This document shows positions 16,665-24,574 of a stretch of DNA of 64,000 nucleotides, in pieces. The notes beneath the pieces were generated by a model. It was not told the origin of the DNA. It searched no databases and saw only the letters and a program-made list of their open reading frames with translations. The stretch is taken from contig CAYHZT010000001.1 in NCBI GenBank assembly GCA_964361325.1, positions 1 to 64,000 of the forward strand, written 5' to 3'. This DNA is from 2011-GWA2-47-8b sp964361325 (GTDB lineage: Bacteria; Patescibacteriota; Minisyncoccia; UBA6257; WO2-44-18). The position numbers and the translations under genes are program-made. How positions within the stretch are numbered: position 1 is the first letter of the stretch; every line of letters starts with the position of its first letter.

Positions 16665-17048
16665 ATGAGAATTTTTGGCGTCAACATACCGGATAACAAG
16701 CGCATTGATATTGCGCTTTCTTACCTTTATGGCGTAGGGCGGCCGTTGGCGGATCGGATTTTACAAAGTACTAAAGTAGACGCGAATAAACGCGCCAAAA
16801 CTTTGACTCCGGAAGAAGTCAACCGAATTCAGGGTTTTATAGAAAAAAATTTCAAAGTGGAGGGAGAATTGCGCCAAATTATTAAGCAAAACATTAATAT
16901 GCTTAAAGATTTGCAATCATATCGCGGCAGCCGGCATGCGCACCATTTACCGGTTCGTGGACAAAGGACAAAAACTAATTCACGCACCGTTCGCGGTAAT
17001 ACCCGCAAGACTGCCGGTAGCGGAAAACGTAAAGTTGAGCTGAAATAA
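16665..17048 (+). CDS. rpsM: 30S ribosomal protein S13
   Basis: S13 of the small-subunit head, 127 residues. The N-terminal VNIPDNKRIDIALSYLYGVG and the C-terminal signature SYRGSRHAHHLPVRGQRTKT are typical. The middle HTH-like region (TPEEVNRIQGFIE) is complete. Confidence 0.96.
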   Translation: MRIFGVNIPDNKRIDIALSYLYGVGRPLADRILQSTKVDANKRAKTLTPEEVNRIQGFIEKNFKVEGELRQIIKQNINMLKDLQSYRGSRHAHHLPVRGQRTKTNSRTVRGNTRKTAGSGKRKVELK

Positions 17049-17067
17049 CACGCAATAATAAACAATC

Positions 17068-17523
17068 ATGGGAAAGAAAAAAGTCTCAAAACAAACTAAC
17101 GAAGAGGCGATTAAAGAAGGCCAAAAGGTGGAAACGGCTGTTGCTAAAACCGCCGAAAAACCTACTGCCTCAAAAAAATATGAACAGGGCAAAGTTTTTA
17201 TAAAAGCTTCTTATAACAATACATTGATTTCCGTGGCCGATGAAAAAGGCAACCTTCTGGTCTGGAGTTCCGCGGGATCGCTCGGTTTCGCCGGCCCCAA
17301 AAAAGCTACGCCGTTTGCCGCTTCCAAGGTAATCGCGGCAATTGCCGAAAAGCTTAAGAAATCAGGCCCGGTTAACGTTCATATTTTCGTTAGCGGCGTC
17401 GGAGGCGGTCGCGATTCGGCCATCCGCTCATTGGCTAATCACGGGTTTAATATTTTGTCTATCCGCGATGTTACGCCGATTCCCCATAACGGTCCTAGAC
17501 CGGCAAAAGTTCGAAGGATATAA
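17068..17523 (+). CDS. rpsK: 30S ribosomal protein S11
   Basis: S11 of the platform, 151 residues. The core begins near residue 40 (GKVFIKASYNNTLISVAD) and ends with the conserved GFNILSIRDVTPIPHNGPRP. A Lys/Glu/Ala-rich N-terminal extension of about 38 residues precedes it and is longer than in E. coli. Confidence 0.96.
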   Translation: MGKKKVSKQTNEEAIKEGQKVETAVAKTAEKPTASKKYEQGKVFIKASYNNTLISVADEKGNLLVWSSAGSLGFAGPKKATPFAASKVIAAIAEKLKKSGPVNVHIFVSGVGGGRDSAIRSLANHGFNILSIRDVTPIPHNGPRPAKVRRI

Positions 17524-17533
17524 ATAAAAAACA

Positions 17534-18145
17534 ATGTTTAATACAAAAGAAAAACAAGAAAGATCTCTCGGAACAAAACTTTTTTTAAAAGCCGAGCGAT
17601 GTAATTCTCCCAAGTGCGTTACCGTTCGTCGTCCACAACGCCCGGGTCTTCACGGCAAAGCTTACAAAATGCTTTCCGAGTTCGGCCAGCAATTAAAAGA
17701 AAAACAAAAAATACGCTTTACGTATGGCATTCGCGAAGCTCAAATGGAGCTGGTATTTAAAAAAGCTTCTAAAAATCCCGGCGTGACCGGCGAGATGATA
17801 ATAAGCATTTTAGAGAGGCGACTGGATAACGCGGTATATCGTTTGGGAATCGCTCCTTCGCGTTCGGTGGGCCGTCAGCTGGTAGGTCATGGCCACATTT
17901 TGGTTAATGGCCGTAAGGTGACAATCCCGTCATATCAAGTAAGGGTGGGAGACACGATTACTATCAGGCCGCAATCCAATGATCACCTGCTTCTCAAAGA
18001 CTTGGGAGAGCGCCTAAAGAAATACGAACCTCCGGTTTGGCTGGTATTGGACTTGGTAAAACTGGAAGGCAAGGTTTTATCGGCGCCGAAGGATTTTGAA
18101 ATCCCGTTTGACGTCAATATGGTCGTCGATTACTATAGTAAATAA
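17534..18145 (+). CDS. rpsD: 30S ribosomal protein S4
   Basis: S4, an early 16S rRNA binder and, in many bacteria, the repressor of the alpha operon. 203 residues. The RNA-binding S4 domain is visible (ERRLDNAVYRLGIAPSRSVG then QLVGHGHILVNGRKVTIPSY). The N-terminal region has C-x4-C (CNSPKC), a possible half of a zinc site. Spacing to rpoA is 22 bases. Confidence 0.96.
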   Translation: MFNTKEKQERSLGTKLFLKAERCNSPKCVTVRRPQRPGLHGKAYKMLSEFGQQLKEKQKIRFTYGIREAQMELVFKKASKNPGVTGEMIISILERRLDNAVYRLGIAPSRSVGRQLVGHGHILVNGRKVTIPSYQVRVGDTITIRPQSNDHLLLKDLGERLKKYEPPVWLVLDLVKLEGKVLSAPKDFEIPFDVNMVVDYYSK

Positions 18146-18167
18146 AATATAAAATACAAATAAAATT

Positions 18168-18950
18168 ATGGAATACCAATATTTAAGCGAGACAGTCGGA
18201 ATAAAAAAGGTTTCGGAAACCGATAAAGAGGGTGTTTTTGAAATTGAGGGTTTGTACAGCGGTTATGGTTTAACGGTTGGCAACGCCTTAAGGCGGGTTT
18301 TGCTTTCTTCATTACCCGGTGCGGCCATTACCCAATTTAAAATTAAGGGAGTCAGTCACGAATTTTCTACGCTGGAAGGCGTCAACGAGGACATAGTAGA
18401 ATTAGGGCTTAATTTGAAAAAAGTCCGATTTCGGATACATACCGATGAGCCGCAAGTTTTAGTTCTGAGAATTAAGGGCGAAAAAGAGGTAACCGCCGCT
18501 GACATCAAAACCAACTCTCAAGTTGATTTAATAACTCCCGACGCTCATATTGCCACCTTAACCGGCAAAAGCGCCGAATTGGATATGGAAATTACCGTGG
18601 AAAAAGGGTTGGGGTATCTGCCGGTAGACGCTCGCAAGGGCGACAAATTGCCGATTGGAACAATCGCCCTCGATGCTTTATTTTCGCCGGTCAGCAAGGT
18701 TAATTTTGTCGTAGAAAATATGCGGGTTGGCGAACGCGCTGATTACAACCGCGTGCGGTTGATGATGGAAACCGATGGAAGCATCACCCCCTCCGCCGCC
18801 TTAAGAAAGGCCAGTAATATTTTGCAAGACCACTTTGTTAAAATTTCCGGCGTTGAGGTGAAAGAAACCGAAAAATCCGAAGCGTCCGAAACCGAAAAAC
18901 CCAAGAAAGTAAAAGCGGCTAAAAAAACAACCAAAAAGAGCAATGCGTAA
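18168..18950 (+). CDS. rpoA: RNA polymerase alpha subunit without C-terminal domain
   Basis: Alpha dimerises and nucleates RNA polymerase assembly. The N-terminal domain is complete (GYGLTVGNALRRVLLSSLPG near residue 30, VDLITPDAHIATL, and the dimer helix LRKASNILQDHF near 205-217). The protein is only 260 residues against about 329 in E. coli. After residue 220 there is just an E- and K-rich tail (KAAKKTTKKSNA), with no helix-hairpin-helix alpha-CTD. DNA UP-element and activator contacts made by that domain should therefore be missing. Confidence 0.96.
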   Translation: MEYQYLSETVGIKKVSETDKEGVFEIEGLYSGYGLTVGNALRRVLLSSLPGAAITQFKIKGVSHEFSTLEGVNEDIVELGLNLKKVRFRIHTDEPQVLVLRIKGEKEVTAADIKTNSQVDLITPDAHIATLTGKSAELDMEITVEKGLGYLPVDARKGDKLPIGTIALDALFSPVSKVNFVVENMRVGERADYNRVRLMMETDGSITPSAALRKASNILQDHFVKISGVEVKETEKSEASETEKPKKVKAAKKTTKKSNA

Positions 18951-19278
18951 ATTTCATCGTACAGCCGGACTTCGACGATCGTTTGTGAAGGGCTTGGCAA
19001 ACAACTTAATAATGAAAGAAAAAATGGAGACCACTATAATGAGGGCTAAAGAAATCCGCCCGGTAGTGGAGCATTTGGTTACTCTTGCGAAAAAACAGCA
19101 ATTGGCGGCTTTCAGAATTTTATTGTCCCGGCTTCCAAAGCAAGCGGCCCAGAAGCTGTATTACGATATCGCGCCTCGTTATAAAACTCGAGCAGGCGGC
19201 TATCTCCGCATTATTAAAGAATCTAAAAGCCGAAAACGCGACGCAACTCAGTTAGCTATTATTGAATTTGTTAAATAA
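18943..19278 (+). CDS. rplQ: 50S ribosomal protein L17
   Basis: L17 near the peptide exit tunnel, 111 residues. The N-terminal motif RKFHRTAGLRRSFVKGLANN and ETTIMRAKEIRPVVEHLVTLAKK are diagnostic. The start overlaps the end of rpoA by eight bases. Confidence 0.95.
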   Translation: MRKFHRTAGLRRSFVKGLANNLIMKEKMETTIMRAKEIRPVVEHLVTLAKKQQLAAFRILLSRLPKQAAQKLYYDIAPRYKTRAGGYLRIIKESKSRKRDATQLAIIEFVK

Positions 19279-19281
19279 ACC

Positions 19282-19632
19282 ATGACTAACACTCAGCACG
19301 TAATTGATGCTACGAATCAACGGCTTGGCAGATTGGCTTCGCAAATCGCTCAGATTTTACAGGGTAAGCTTCACCCCGATTACGAACCGCGCAATCCCGG
19401 TACTGATAAAGTGGTGGTTAAAAACGCATCGCGAATCGTGGTAACCGGAAAGAAATCCACTCAAAAAATCTATTATCGCCACACCGGTTACATGGGCCAT
19501 CTTAAGGAGCGGATTTATAAAGAATATTTCGCTAAAGCGCCGGACGAAATTTTACGTTTAGCGGTCAAACGAATGTTGCCCCAAAACTTTTTGAAACAAA
19601 AGCGAATGAACCGTCTTGTAATAGAAAAATAA
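19282..19632 (+). CDS. rplM: 50S ribosomal protein L13
   Basis: L13, an early assembly protein of the large subunit, 116 residues, a little shorter than usual (about 142) at the C-terminus. Motifs ATNQRLGRLASQIAQIL, VTGKKSTQKIYYRHTGYMGHLKE and AVKRMLPQN are present. It is paired with rpsI as in most bacteria. Confidence 0.95.
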   Translation: MTNTQHVIDATNQRLGRLASQIAQILQGKLHPDYEPRNPGTDKVVVKNASRIVVTGKKSTQKIYYRHTGYMGHLKERIYKEYFAKAPDEILRLAVKRMLPQNFLKQKRMNRLVIEK

Positions 19633-19634
19633 TC

Positions 19635-20063
19635 ATGGCCACACCAAAAGCTGCAATTCATCAAAAAAAACCCGCATCCCGATATACTCAAGCCCGGGGC
19701 GGCAGGAAAACCGCTAACGCCTATGCGTGGGTTTCGGAAACAAAAAATGTTTTTACAGTTAACGACAGGGATTATAAAGAGTATTTCAAATCTGAACGAA
19801 ATCGGGCGGCGGCCATTGCGTCTATTAAGACTTTAAATCTTCAAGATAAGATGGGCGCCTCGGTTAAAGTTTCCGGCGGCGGCATTAATGCCCAGGCTGA
19901 AGCGGTCCGAAACGCCACCGCCCGCGCTTTGGTTAAGTTTGATGAAAGTTATCGGCCCGTTTTAAAACAGGCCGGTTTCCTTACTCGCGATGCTCGTATG
20001 GTTGAGCGTAAGAAGTACGGGCTCAAGAAAGCTCGTCGCGCTCCTCAATGGGCAAAGCGATAA
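19635..20063 (+). CDS. rpsI: 30S ribosomal protein S9
   Basis: S9, whose C-terminal tail reaches the P-site tRNA. 142 residues. The core VKVSGGGINAQAEAVRNATARAL and the tail TRDARMVERKKYGLKKARRAPQWAKR are typical; the extreme C-terminus ends KR as expected (QWAKR rather than the common QFSKR). Its last 16 bases overlap the next gene. Confidence 0.95.
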   Translation: MATPKAAIHQKKPASRYTQARGGRKTANAYAWVSETKNVFTVNDRDYKEYFKSERNRAAAIASIKTLNLQDKMGASVKVSGGGINAQAEAVRNATARALVKFDESYRPVLKQAGFLTRDARMVERKKYGLKKARRAPQWAKR

Positions 20064-20422
20064 TTTACGGATTTTTCCTGGTGCAGGGCTTGAATGTGCT
20101 TGCCATGTTTTTTGGCCTGTACGCCATTTTTCCCTGGTACGATACAGTGCTCCATACTATGGGCGGCGCGTGGGCGGCGCTGTTGTGCGGTTGGCTTTAT
20201 AAAAACGAAAAAAATCCGATTTTAATTATAGGTTTCGTGGCATTAATCGGGTTATTGTGGGAATTTTCCGAATACCTTTTTCTGAACGATGTTATGGCTT
20301 GGATATTCGGTAATAAGAATCTGCCGATGACTATATCTGATACTTTAACGGATTTATTTGCTGATTTAATCGGCGGATCGTTATTCGTGTTTTTTAATCG
20401 CCTTAAATTTCGAAATAAGTAA
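20048..20422 (+). CDS. YjdF/DUF2238-like membrane protein
   Basis: A 124-residue protein with four predicted transmembrane helices. Conserved-looking polar residues sit in the membrane segments: WYDTVLHTMGGAW, LLWEFSEYLF and DTLTDLFADLIGG. This spacing (D-x3-H-x2-GG, WE-x2-E, DT-x2-D-x3-D) resembles the YjdF/DUF2238 family of unknown function. It overlaps rpsI by 16 bases and is likely cotranscribed. Its stop codon overlaps the minus-strand pseudogene that follows. Confidence 0.55.
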   Translation: MGKAIIYGFFLVQGLNVLAMFFGLYAIFPWYDTVLHTMGGAWAALLCGWLYKNEKNPILIIGFVALIGLLWEFSEYLFLNDVMAWIFGNKNLPMTISDTLTDLFADLIGGSLFVFFNRLKFRNK

Positions 20423-20696
20423 TCCCAGCGTTATTTAGAAGATACAAACGGTCGTCATCGTAGACGTATTTTTGTATGTTCTTGCCAAGTAATTGCGCGT
20501 TCAGGGGTTCGCGGTCATCTAATTCTAGAAAGAAAACTCCATCCGGGTTTTTTTAAAAAATTCCACCGACTTTCACTATTCGAAAATGCGACCAATCCAG
20601 TCGCCAACCATAAGCAAACAAAATTACGGATGGTCCGAGAATAAAAAACAAAATAACAAAAAATCGCAAGAGTTGATTTCTAGTTCTCGAATTCAT
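20403..20696 (-). pseudogene. Remnant of a PEGA-domain protein
   Basis: Reading the minus strand from 20696 gives a typical N-terminus (MNSRTRNQLLRFFVILFFIL, then YGWRLDWSHFRIVKVGGIF), followed by an in-frame TAA at 20553-20555. In the same frame it continues as NPDGVFFLELDDREPLNAQL and ends LYLLNNAGITYFEI at 20403. The first part matches the membrane-anchor start of Patescibacteria PEGA-domain proteins from memory. The second part looks like the end of a propeller-like domain. The middle (several hundred residues) is gone, so this is read as a deletion remnant. Confidence 0.6.
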
Positions 20697-20704
20697 ACAC
20701 TTAC

Positions 20705-20710
20705 TATAAT
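20705..20710 (+). promoter_or_regulatory. -10 element of murA, predicted leaderless
   Basis: TATAAT, eight bases before the murA ATG at 20719. No convincing -35 is seen. Confidence 0.5.
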
Positions 20711-20718
20711 AAAAGACA

Positions 20719-22026
20719 ATGAAGTTTATAATCAACGGCGGTCAGGCGTTGGAAGGCGAAATTAAGCTCGCTGGCGCTAAAAACGCGGCCACTAAAATGA
20801 TGGTGGCATCCATTTTAACTTCGGAGCCGTGTTTCTTGAGTAACTCTCCCGATATCGGAGATAGTAAAATTACCGAGGAGCTTTGCCAATCAATAGGTAG
20901 TAAGATTTCCAGAACCGGCGATGTATTAAAAATCCAAACTTCCACAATAAAAAATCCCAGAGTAGTTTCACTTAGCCGTAAAAATAGAATTCCAATTCTG
21001 GCGCTCGGTCCGCTTTTGGCAAGGGTCGGAGAAGCAGAAGTGCCGATTTTAGGAGGAGATAAAATCGGTCCGCGCCCGGTAGACATTCACGTCAGCGCCC
21101 TGACCGCTATGGGCGCCACGATAAAATCTTTGAACGATCGTTATGTCGCTTCGGCAAAAAACGGTTTAAAAGGCGCCAAAATTACTTTTCGTTATCCGAG
21201 CGTTGGAGCAACGGAAAATACTATTCTGGCGGCAGTTTTGGCAAAAGGCAGAACCACGATTCAAAACGCGGCTACGGAGCCGGAAATACTGGATTTGATA
21301 ATAATGTTGCAGAAAATGGGCGCGATTATTGAGTTGGGCACCAACCGAATGATCTATATAGATGGCGTTAAAGAATTACGGGGAGTAGAACACTCGGTTT
21401 TGCCCGATCGCAATGAAGCGGTTTCTTTCGCGTGTCTGGCCGTTGCAACGGGCGGGAAAGTTTTAGTAAAAGGCGCTCGCCAGGCGGACTTAATAACTTT
21501 TTTAAACACATTGCGGCGGATCGGCGGAGAATATCGAGTTACAAACAACGGCATAGAATTTTGGCGCGTAAGTTCACAGCCGCTTAAACCCATAAATTTG
21601 GAAACCGATACGCATCCGGGCTTTATGACCGACTGGCAGCAGCCAATGGCGGTGTTGCTGACTCAAGCCGAAGGAGTTTCCAGTATTCACGAAACTATTT
21701 ACGAAGATCGGTTCGGCTACACCCATGACTTGAATTTAATGGGCGCTGATATTACAGTACAGACGAAGTGTCTAGGAGAAATTACCTGCCGTTTCAAAGA
21801 TAAAAATTTTAATCACGGGGCAATCATTCGTGGTGCGATAAAATTACAGCCGGCTCGTCTGGTAGTGAGGGATTTGCGTTCGGGTATTGCTCATCTTATT
21901 GCCGCCTTGACTGCCGACGGAGAATCCACCATCGAAGGAGTAGAAGAGATTGATCGCGGATACGAAAAGATCGACACAAGACTGCGCCGGTTGGGCGCGG
22001 ATATTCGAAGAGTTAAAAGTATTTAA
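20719..22026 (+). CDS. murA: UDP-GlcNAc enolpyruvyl transferase with Asp at the catalytic Cys
   Basis: MurA transfers enolpyruvate from PEP to UDP-GlcNAc, the first committed step of peptidoglycan synthesis. The 435-residue protein has Lys21/Asn22 (LAGAKNAA), the VGATENTILAAVLA motif, and the C-terminal DRGYEKIDTRLRRLGADI. The loop that usually reads GGCxIGxRPVD reads GGDKIGPRPVD: Asp114 replaces the Cys attacked by fosfomycin (Cys115 in E. coli). This Cys-to-Asp change is known from naturally resistant MurA enzymes, for example in mycobacteria. It is followed four bases later by mreB. Confidence 0.95.
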   Translation: MKFIINGGQALEGEIKLAGAKNAATKMMVASILTSEPCFLSNSPDIGDSKITEELCQSIGSKISRTGDVLKIQTSTIKNPRVVSLSRKNRIPILALGPLLARVGEAEVPILGGDKIGPRPVDIHVSALTAMGATIKSLNDRYVASAKNGLKGAKITFRYPSVGATENTILAAVLAKGRTTIQNAATEPEILDLIIMLQKMGAIIELGTNRMIYIDGVKELRGVEHSVLPDRNEAVSFACLAVATGGKVLVKGARQADLITFLNTLRRIGGEYRVTNNGIEFWRVSSQPLKPINLETDTHPGFMTDWQQPMAVLLTQAEGVSSIHETIYEDRFGYTHDLNLMGADITVQTKCLGEITCRFKDKNFNHGAIIRGAIKLQPARLVVRDLRSGIAHLIAALTADGESTIEGVEEIDRGYEKIDTRLRRLGADIRRVKSI

Positions 22027-22030
22027 AATA

Positions 22031-23038
22031 ATGCTCACTAGAAAAATTGGTATTGATCTCGGAACCGCAAACACAATCGTATTTGTGCCGGGCCGCGGTT
22101 TTATCATAAATGAGCCGACTATCGTTGCTTTAAGTGTTCCCGATAACACTGTTTTAGCGGTTGGACGGGAAGCTAAAGAAATGATAGGTCGCACTCCTGA
22201 CAGTATAGTTGCTTACAGGCCGCTTAAAGAGGGGGTCATCGCCGATTATTACATAACAAAGGCGATGCTCAGGTATTTTATACACAAGGCGACGGGCTCT
22301 TTCAATATTTTTAAGCCGGAAGTAGTGCTTTCGGTGCCGGCCGGTATTTCTCCAAACGAAAAACGCGCGGTCGTAAACGCCGCCCGGGAAGCGGGCGCTA
22401 AGGAAGCCTATATCGTCAAAGAGCCGATCCTGGCCGCTTTGGGCGCCGGTATTCCTATCAATTCCTTTTCCGGAAATATGATTATCAACATCGGCGGTGG
22501 CACCTCCGAAGTGGCCGTAGTCGCTCTGGGAGCGATTGTTTCCTGGTCCAGTTTGCGGGTGGCCGGTAACAAGTTTGATCAAGCCATTATGGAGTACATC
22601 AAAAGGAAATACTCTCTGATTATCGGAGAGCAAAGCGCCGAAGCGGTAAAAATAGAAATTGGTTCGGCGTTGCCAACCAAGGAGAAAAAAGAATATCAAT
22701 TGCGTGGCAGGGATCAGGTTTCCGGCCTGCCTAGAGATTTAGTGATTAATTCCAATGAAATTGCCGAAGCTTTAAATCCTCATCTTTTGGATATTGCCAC
22801 TTCCGTGCAGGGGGTTTTTAACAATACGCCGCCGGAGCTGGTGGCGGATATTATGGAAAAGGGCCTGATTTTGTCCGGCGGCGGAGCGCACATCAATTAC
22901 CTGGACGAATTTTTTAAAAGAATGACGGGCGTGCAGTCTTACGTCGCCGAGGAGCCGCTGTTTTGCGTTGCTAAGGGAACCGGCCTGATTTTGAATCACT
23001 TGGAAGTTTATAAGAGAACTTTGCTTAACAAAAGGTAA
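22031..23038 (+). CDS. mreB: Rod-shape protein MreB, first copy
   Basis: A bacterial actin that guides lateral wall synthesis. 335 residues. The actin-fold motifs are present: phosphate 1 (IGIDLGTANTIVFV), NIGGGTSEVAVVALG (phosphate 2) and ILSGGGAHINYLDEFFK (adenosine loop). The ATG at 22031 is chosen because the family's N-terminus starts right there. It is coupled to murA rather than mreC. A second mreB lies at 30075. The two copies share the fold but differ along their length, so they are not a recent duplication. Confidence 0.93.
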   Translation: MLTRKIGIDLGTANTIVFVPGRGFIINEPTIVALSVPDNTVLAVGREAKEMIGRTPDSIVAYRPLKEGVIADYYITKAMLRYFIHKATGSFNIFKPEVVLSVPAGISPNEKRAVVNAAREAGAKEAYIVKEPILAALGAGIPINSFSGNMIINIGGGTSEVAVVALGAIVSWSSLRVAGNKFDQAIMEYIKRKYSLIIGEQSAEAVKIEIGSALPTKEKKEYQLRGRDQVSGLPRDLVINSNEIAEALNPHLLDIATSVQGVFNNTPPELVADIMEKGLILSGGGAHINYLDEFFKRMTGVQSYVAEEPLFCVAKGTGLILNHLEVYKRTLLNKR

Positions 23039-23044
23039 AAAGTG

Positions 23045-23073
23045 TTGATAAAATTTGTTTGGTTTACTATAAC
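23045..23073 (+). promoter_or_regulatory. Promoter of a small structured transcript
   Basis: TTGATA (23045-23050), 17 bases, TATAAC (23068-23073). Start near 23080, at the first stem of the pseudoknot. Confidence 0.65.
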
Positions 23074-23077
23074 AAGT

Positions 23078-23263
23078 AGACGATAGCGTTCAAACAAGGA
23101 TCGTCTTTGTTTGCGCTACATGGGCACATCTGGAGGTTTGTATAAAGAAACTGATGAACCGGCGTCCTCCCAGTGAGCCGATTCCGCCGTTCACGCCTTG
23201 TCCGTCCCCGGCGCCACCGAAGCGCTTTTAGCAGACAAAGAGGCACGTTTCCGTGCCTCTTTT
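23078..23263 (+). ncRNA. Candidate small RNA with 5' H-type pseudoknot
   Basis: A promoter at 23045 and a terminator at 23237-23263 delimit a transcript of about 185 bases. Its 5' end can form a pseudoknot. Stem 1 is AGACGAT (23078-23084) with ATCGTCT (23100-23106). Stem 2 is formed by TAGCG (23084-23088) plus AAACAA (23092-23097), which sit inside loop 1, with TTGTTT (23107-23112) plus CGCTA (23114-23118). A GGAGG (23132-23136) follows. No normal start codon is placed for it, but an ATA at 23142 would open a proline-rich 29-30 residue peptide whose in-frame ATG (23154) gives MNRRPPSEPIPPFTPCPSPA and onward. It may be a non-coding RNA or an mRNA leader for a tiny peptide. Confidence 0.5.
23237..23263 (+). 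terminator. Terminator of the small structured transcript
   Basis: AAAGAGGCACG (23237-23247) pairs perfectly with CGTGCCTCTTT (23252-23262), loop TTTC. Confidence 0.9.
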
Positions 23264-23275
23264 AAATTTTGCCCG

Positions 23276-23284
23276 TGTTATAAT
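23276..23284 (+). promoter_or_regulatory. Extended -10 promoter of the M16 peptidase gene
   Basis: TGTTATAAT (23276-23284), eight bases before the ATG at 23293. A leaderless mRNA is predicted. Confidence 0.55.
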
Positions 23285-23292
23285 TCCCTAAT

Positions 23293-24564
23293 ATGTCAGA
23301 ATACCAAGCAACAAAATTAAAGAACGGACTTTCGGTCATCACCGCATCAAGAAAAGACGCCCCTGACGTTGCCGTTCAGTTTTGGTCAAAGTCCGGTTCT
23401 AGATTCGAAAGTAATGGCGAATGGGGATACGCGCATGTTCTTGAGCATCTGATGCTCAAAGGCACTAAAAAATACCCGGATATTTTTTCGTTGAATTTAC
23501 AATTTGATAACCTAGGATCATATAAAAATGCCCTTACAGGCAGCGAGGGGCTGCGTTTTGTGGCGCAAGCTGCGGTGAAACATAGGAATATTCTGATTGA
23601 ATTGATAGCCGAGATTATTCGTAACGCTTTATTAAAACCCGACGTGCTTGAAAAAGAAAAGCCAGTTATTGTGGAAGAAATGCATAGGACTTTTTCTAAT
23701 CCCGAAACAGCCTCTTATATTTTTAATCTGGAAAAAGTTTTCGAAGGACACCCCCTTTCGAAGTACGCGCTTGGATCAGAAGAAAGTATTAAAAAAGCCA
23801 CCAGTGAAACTCTGCGCCGTTTCAAAGAAAAATACTTAATACCGGAGCGTTCAGCGCTTATTGTTTGTGGTGATATTAAGTATAAGGAAATAGTTAGCAT
23901 CGCCGAAAAATGTTTTGGCGATTGGCAGGCAGCCGAGGTCATAAATGATAAAGGAAGTGTGGCTTCTCTAAAATCTAGTTATTACTATAAAAAAACAAAT
24001 ACGCCGCACAGTCATATTTTTCTTAATTATTACAATCCCGGTTTTAACGATGAGAAGGTTTGGCCAGCACTAGAGATTATCGCAAATTTTTTAGGTTATG
24101 GTTTCACCTCTGTTCTTATGCGGGAGTTGCGAGTTAAACACAGCCTTGTGTATGGCGCCAATGCTGTAAATGTTTGGTATACGGATAATGGTAATTTTAG
24201 AATTAGCACCGCGTCGAGTAAGCCAAAGAAAACCGTTGAAGTCCTGTTGGGGATAATGGACGCGTTGCATACTAATTTTACTAAAAAAGATTTTGACACT
24301 GCGAAAGGCAGAATAGAGGGCCTGCGGGCAGTGGAAGAGTCCAGTGTCGTACAAGAAGCTGAATTTTTAGGTGATGGTTTCATAACCACCGGCAATCTTT
24401 TTAGTCCGGATAATTACTTAAAGGCAATAAAGGCGTTAAAATACGAAGACGCAATGGCAGTTATTATAAAGTATCTGACTAAAGAAAATGGCCTATTGTG
24501 CGTTTTCGGTCCGGAAGATATTAGGGAGGAAAAATCCTTGAGACCGAAAACTAAAAAATTATAA
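23293..24564 (+). CDS. M16-family zinc peptidase
   Basis: A 423-residue inverzincin (M16, pitrilysin superfamily). The inverted zinc motif HVLEH is at residues 48-52 and the third ligand Glu lies in the downstream helix EKPVIVEEMHR. The C-terminal half (HIFLNYYNPGFNDEKVW, then LRVKHSLVYGANAVN) forms the second M16 domain. No paired inactive M16 subunit is adjacent. There is no signal peptide, so a cytoplasmic peptidase that degrades peptides is the simplest reading. It is followed ten bases later by the holB-like gene. Confidence 0.92.
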   Translation: MSEYQATKLKNGLSVITASRKDAPDVAVQFWSKSGSRFESNGEWGYAHVLEHLMLKGTKKYPDIFSLNLQFDNLGSYKNALTGSEGLRFVAQAAVKHRNILIELIAEIIRNALLKPDVLEKEKPVIVEEMHRTFSNPETASYIFNLEKVFEGHPLSKYALGSEESIKKATSETLRRFKEKYLIPERSALIVCGDIKYKEIVSIAEKCFGDWQAAEVINDKGSVASLKSSYYYKKTNTPHSHIFLNYYNPGFNDEKVWPALEIIANFLGYGFTSVLMRELRVKHSLVYGANAVNVWYTDNGNFRISTASSKPKKTVEVLLGIMDALHTNFTKKDFDTAKGRIEGLRAVEESSVVQEAEFLGDGFITTGNLFSPDNYLKAIKALKYEDAMAVIIKYLTKENGLLCVFGPEDIREEKSLRPKTKKL

Positions 24565-24574
24565 AATTTTAGTA

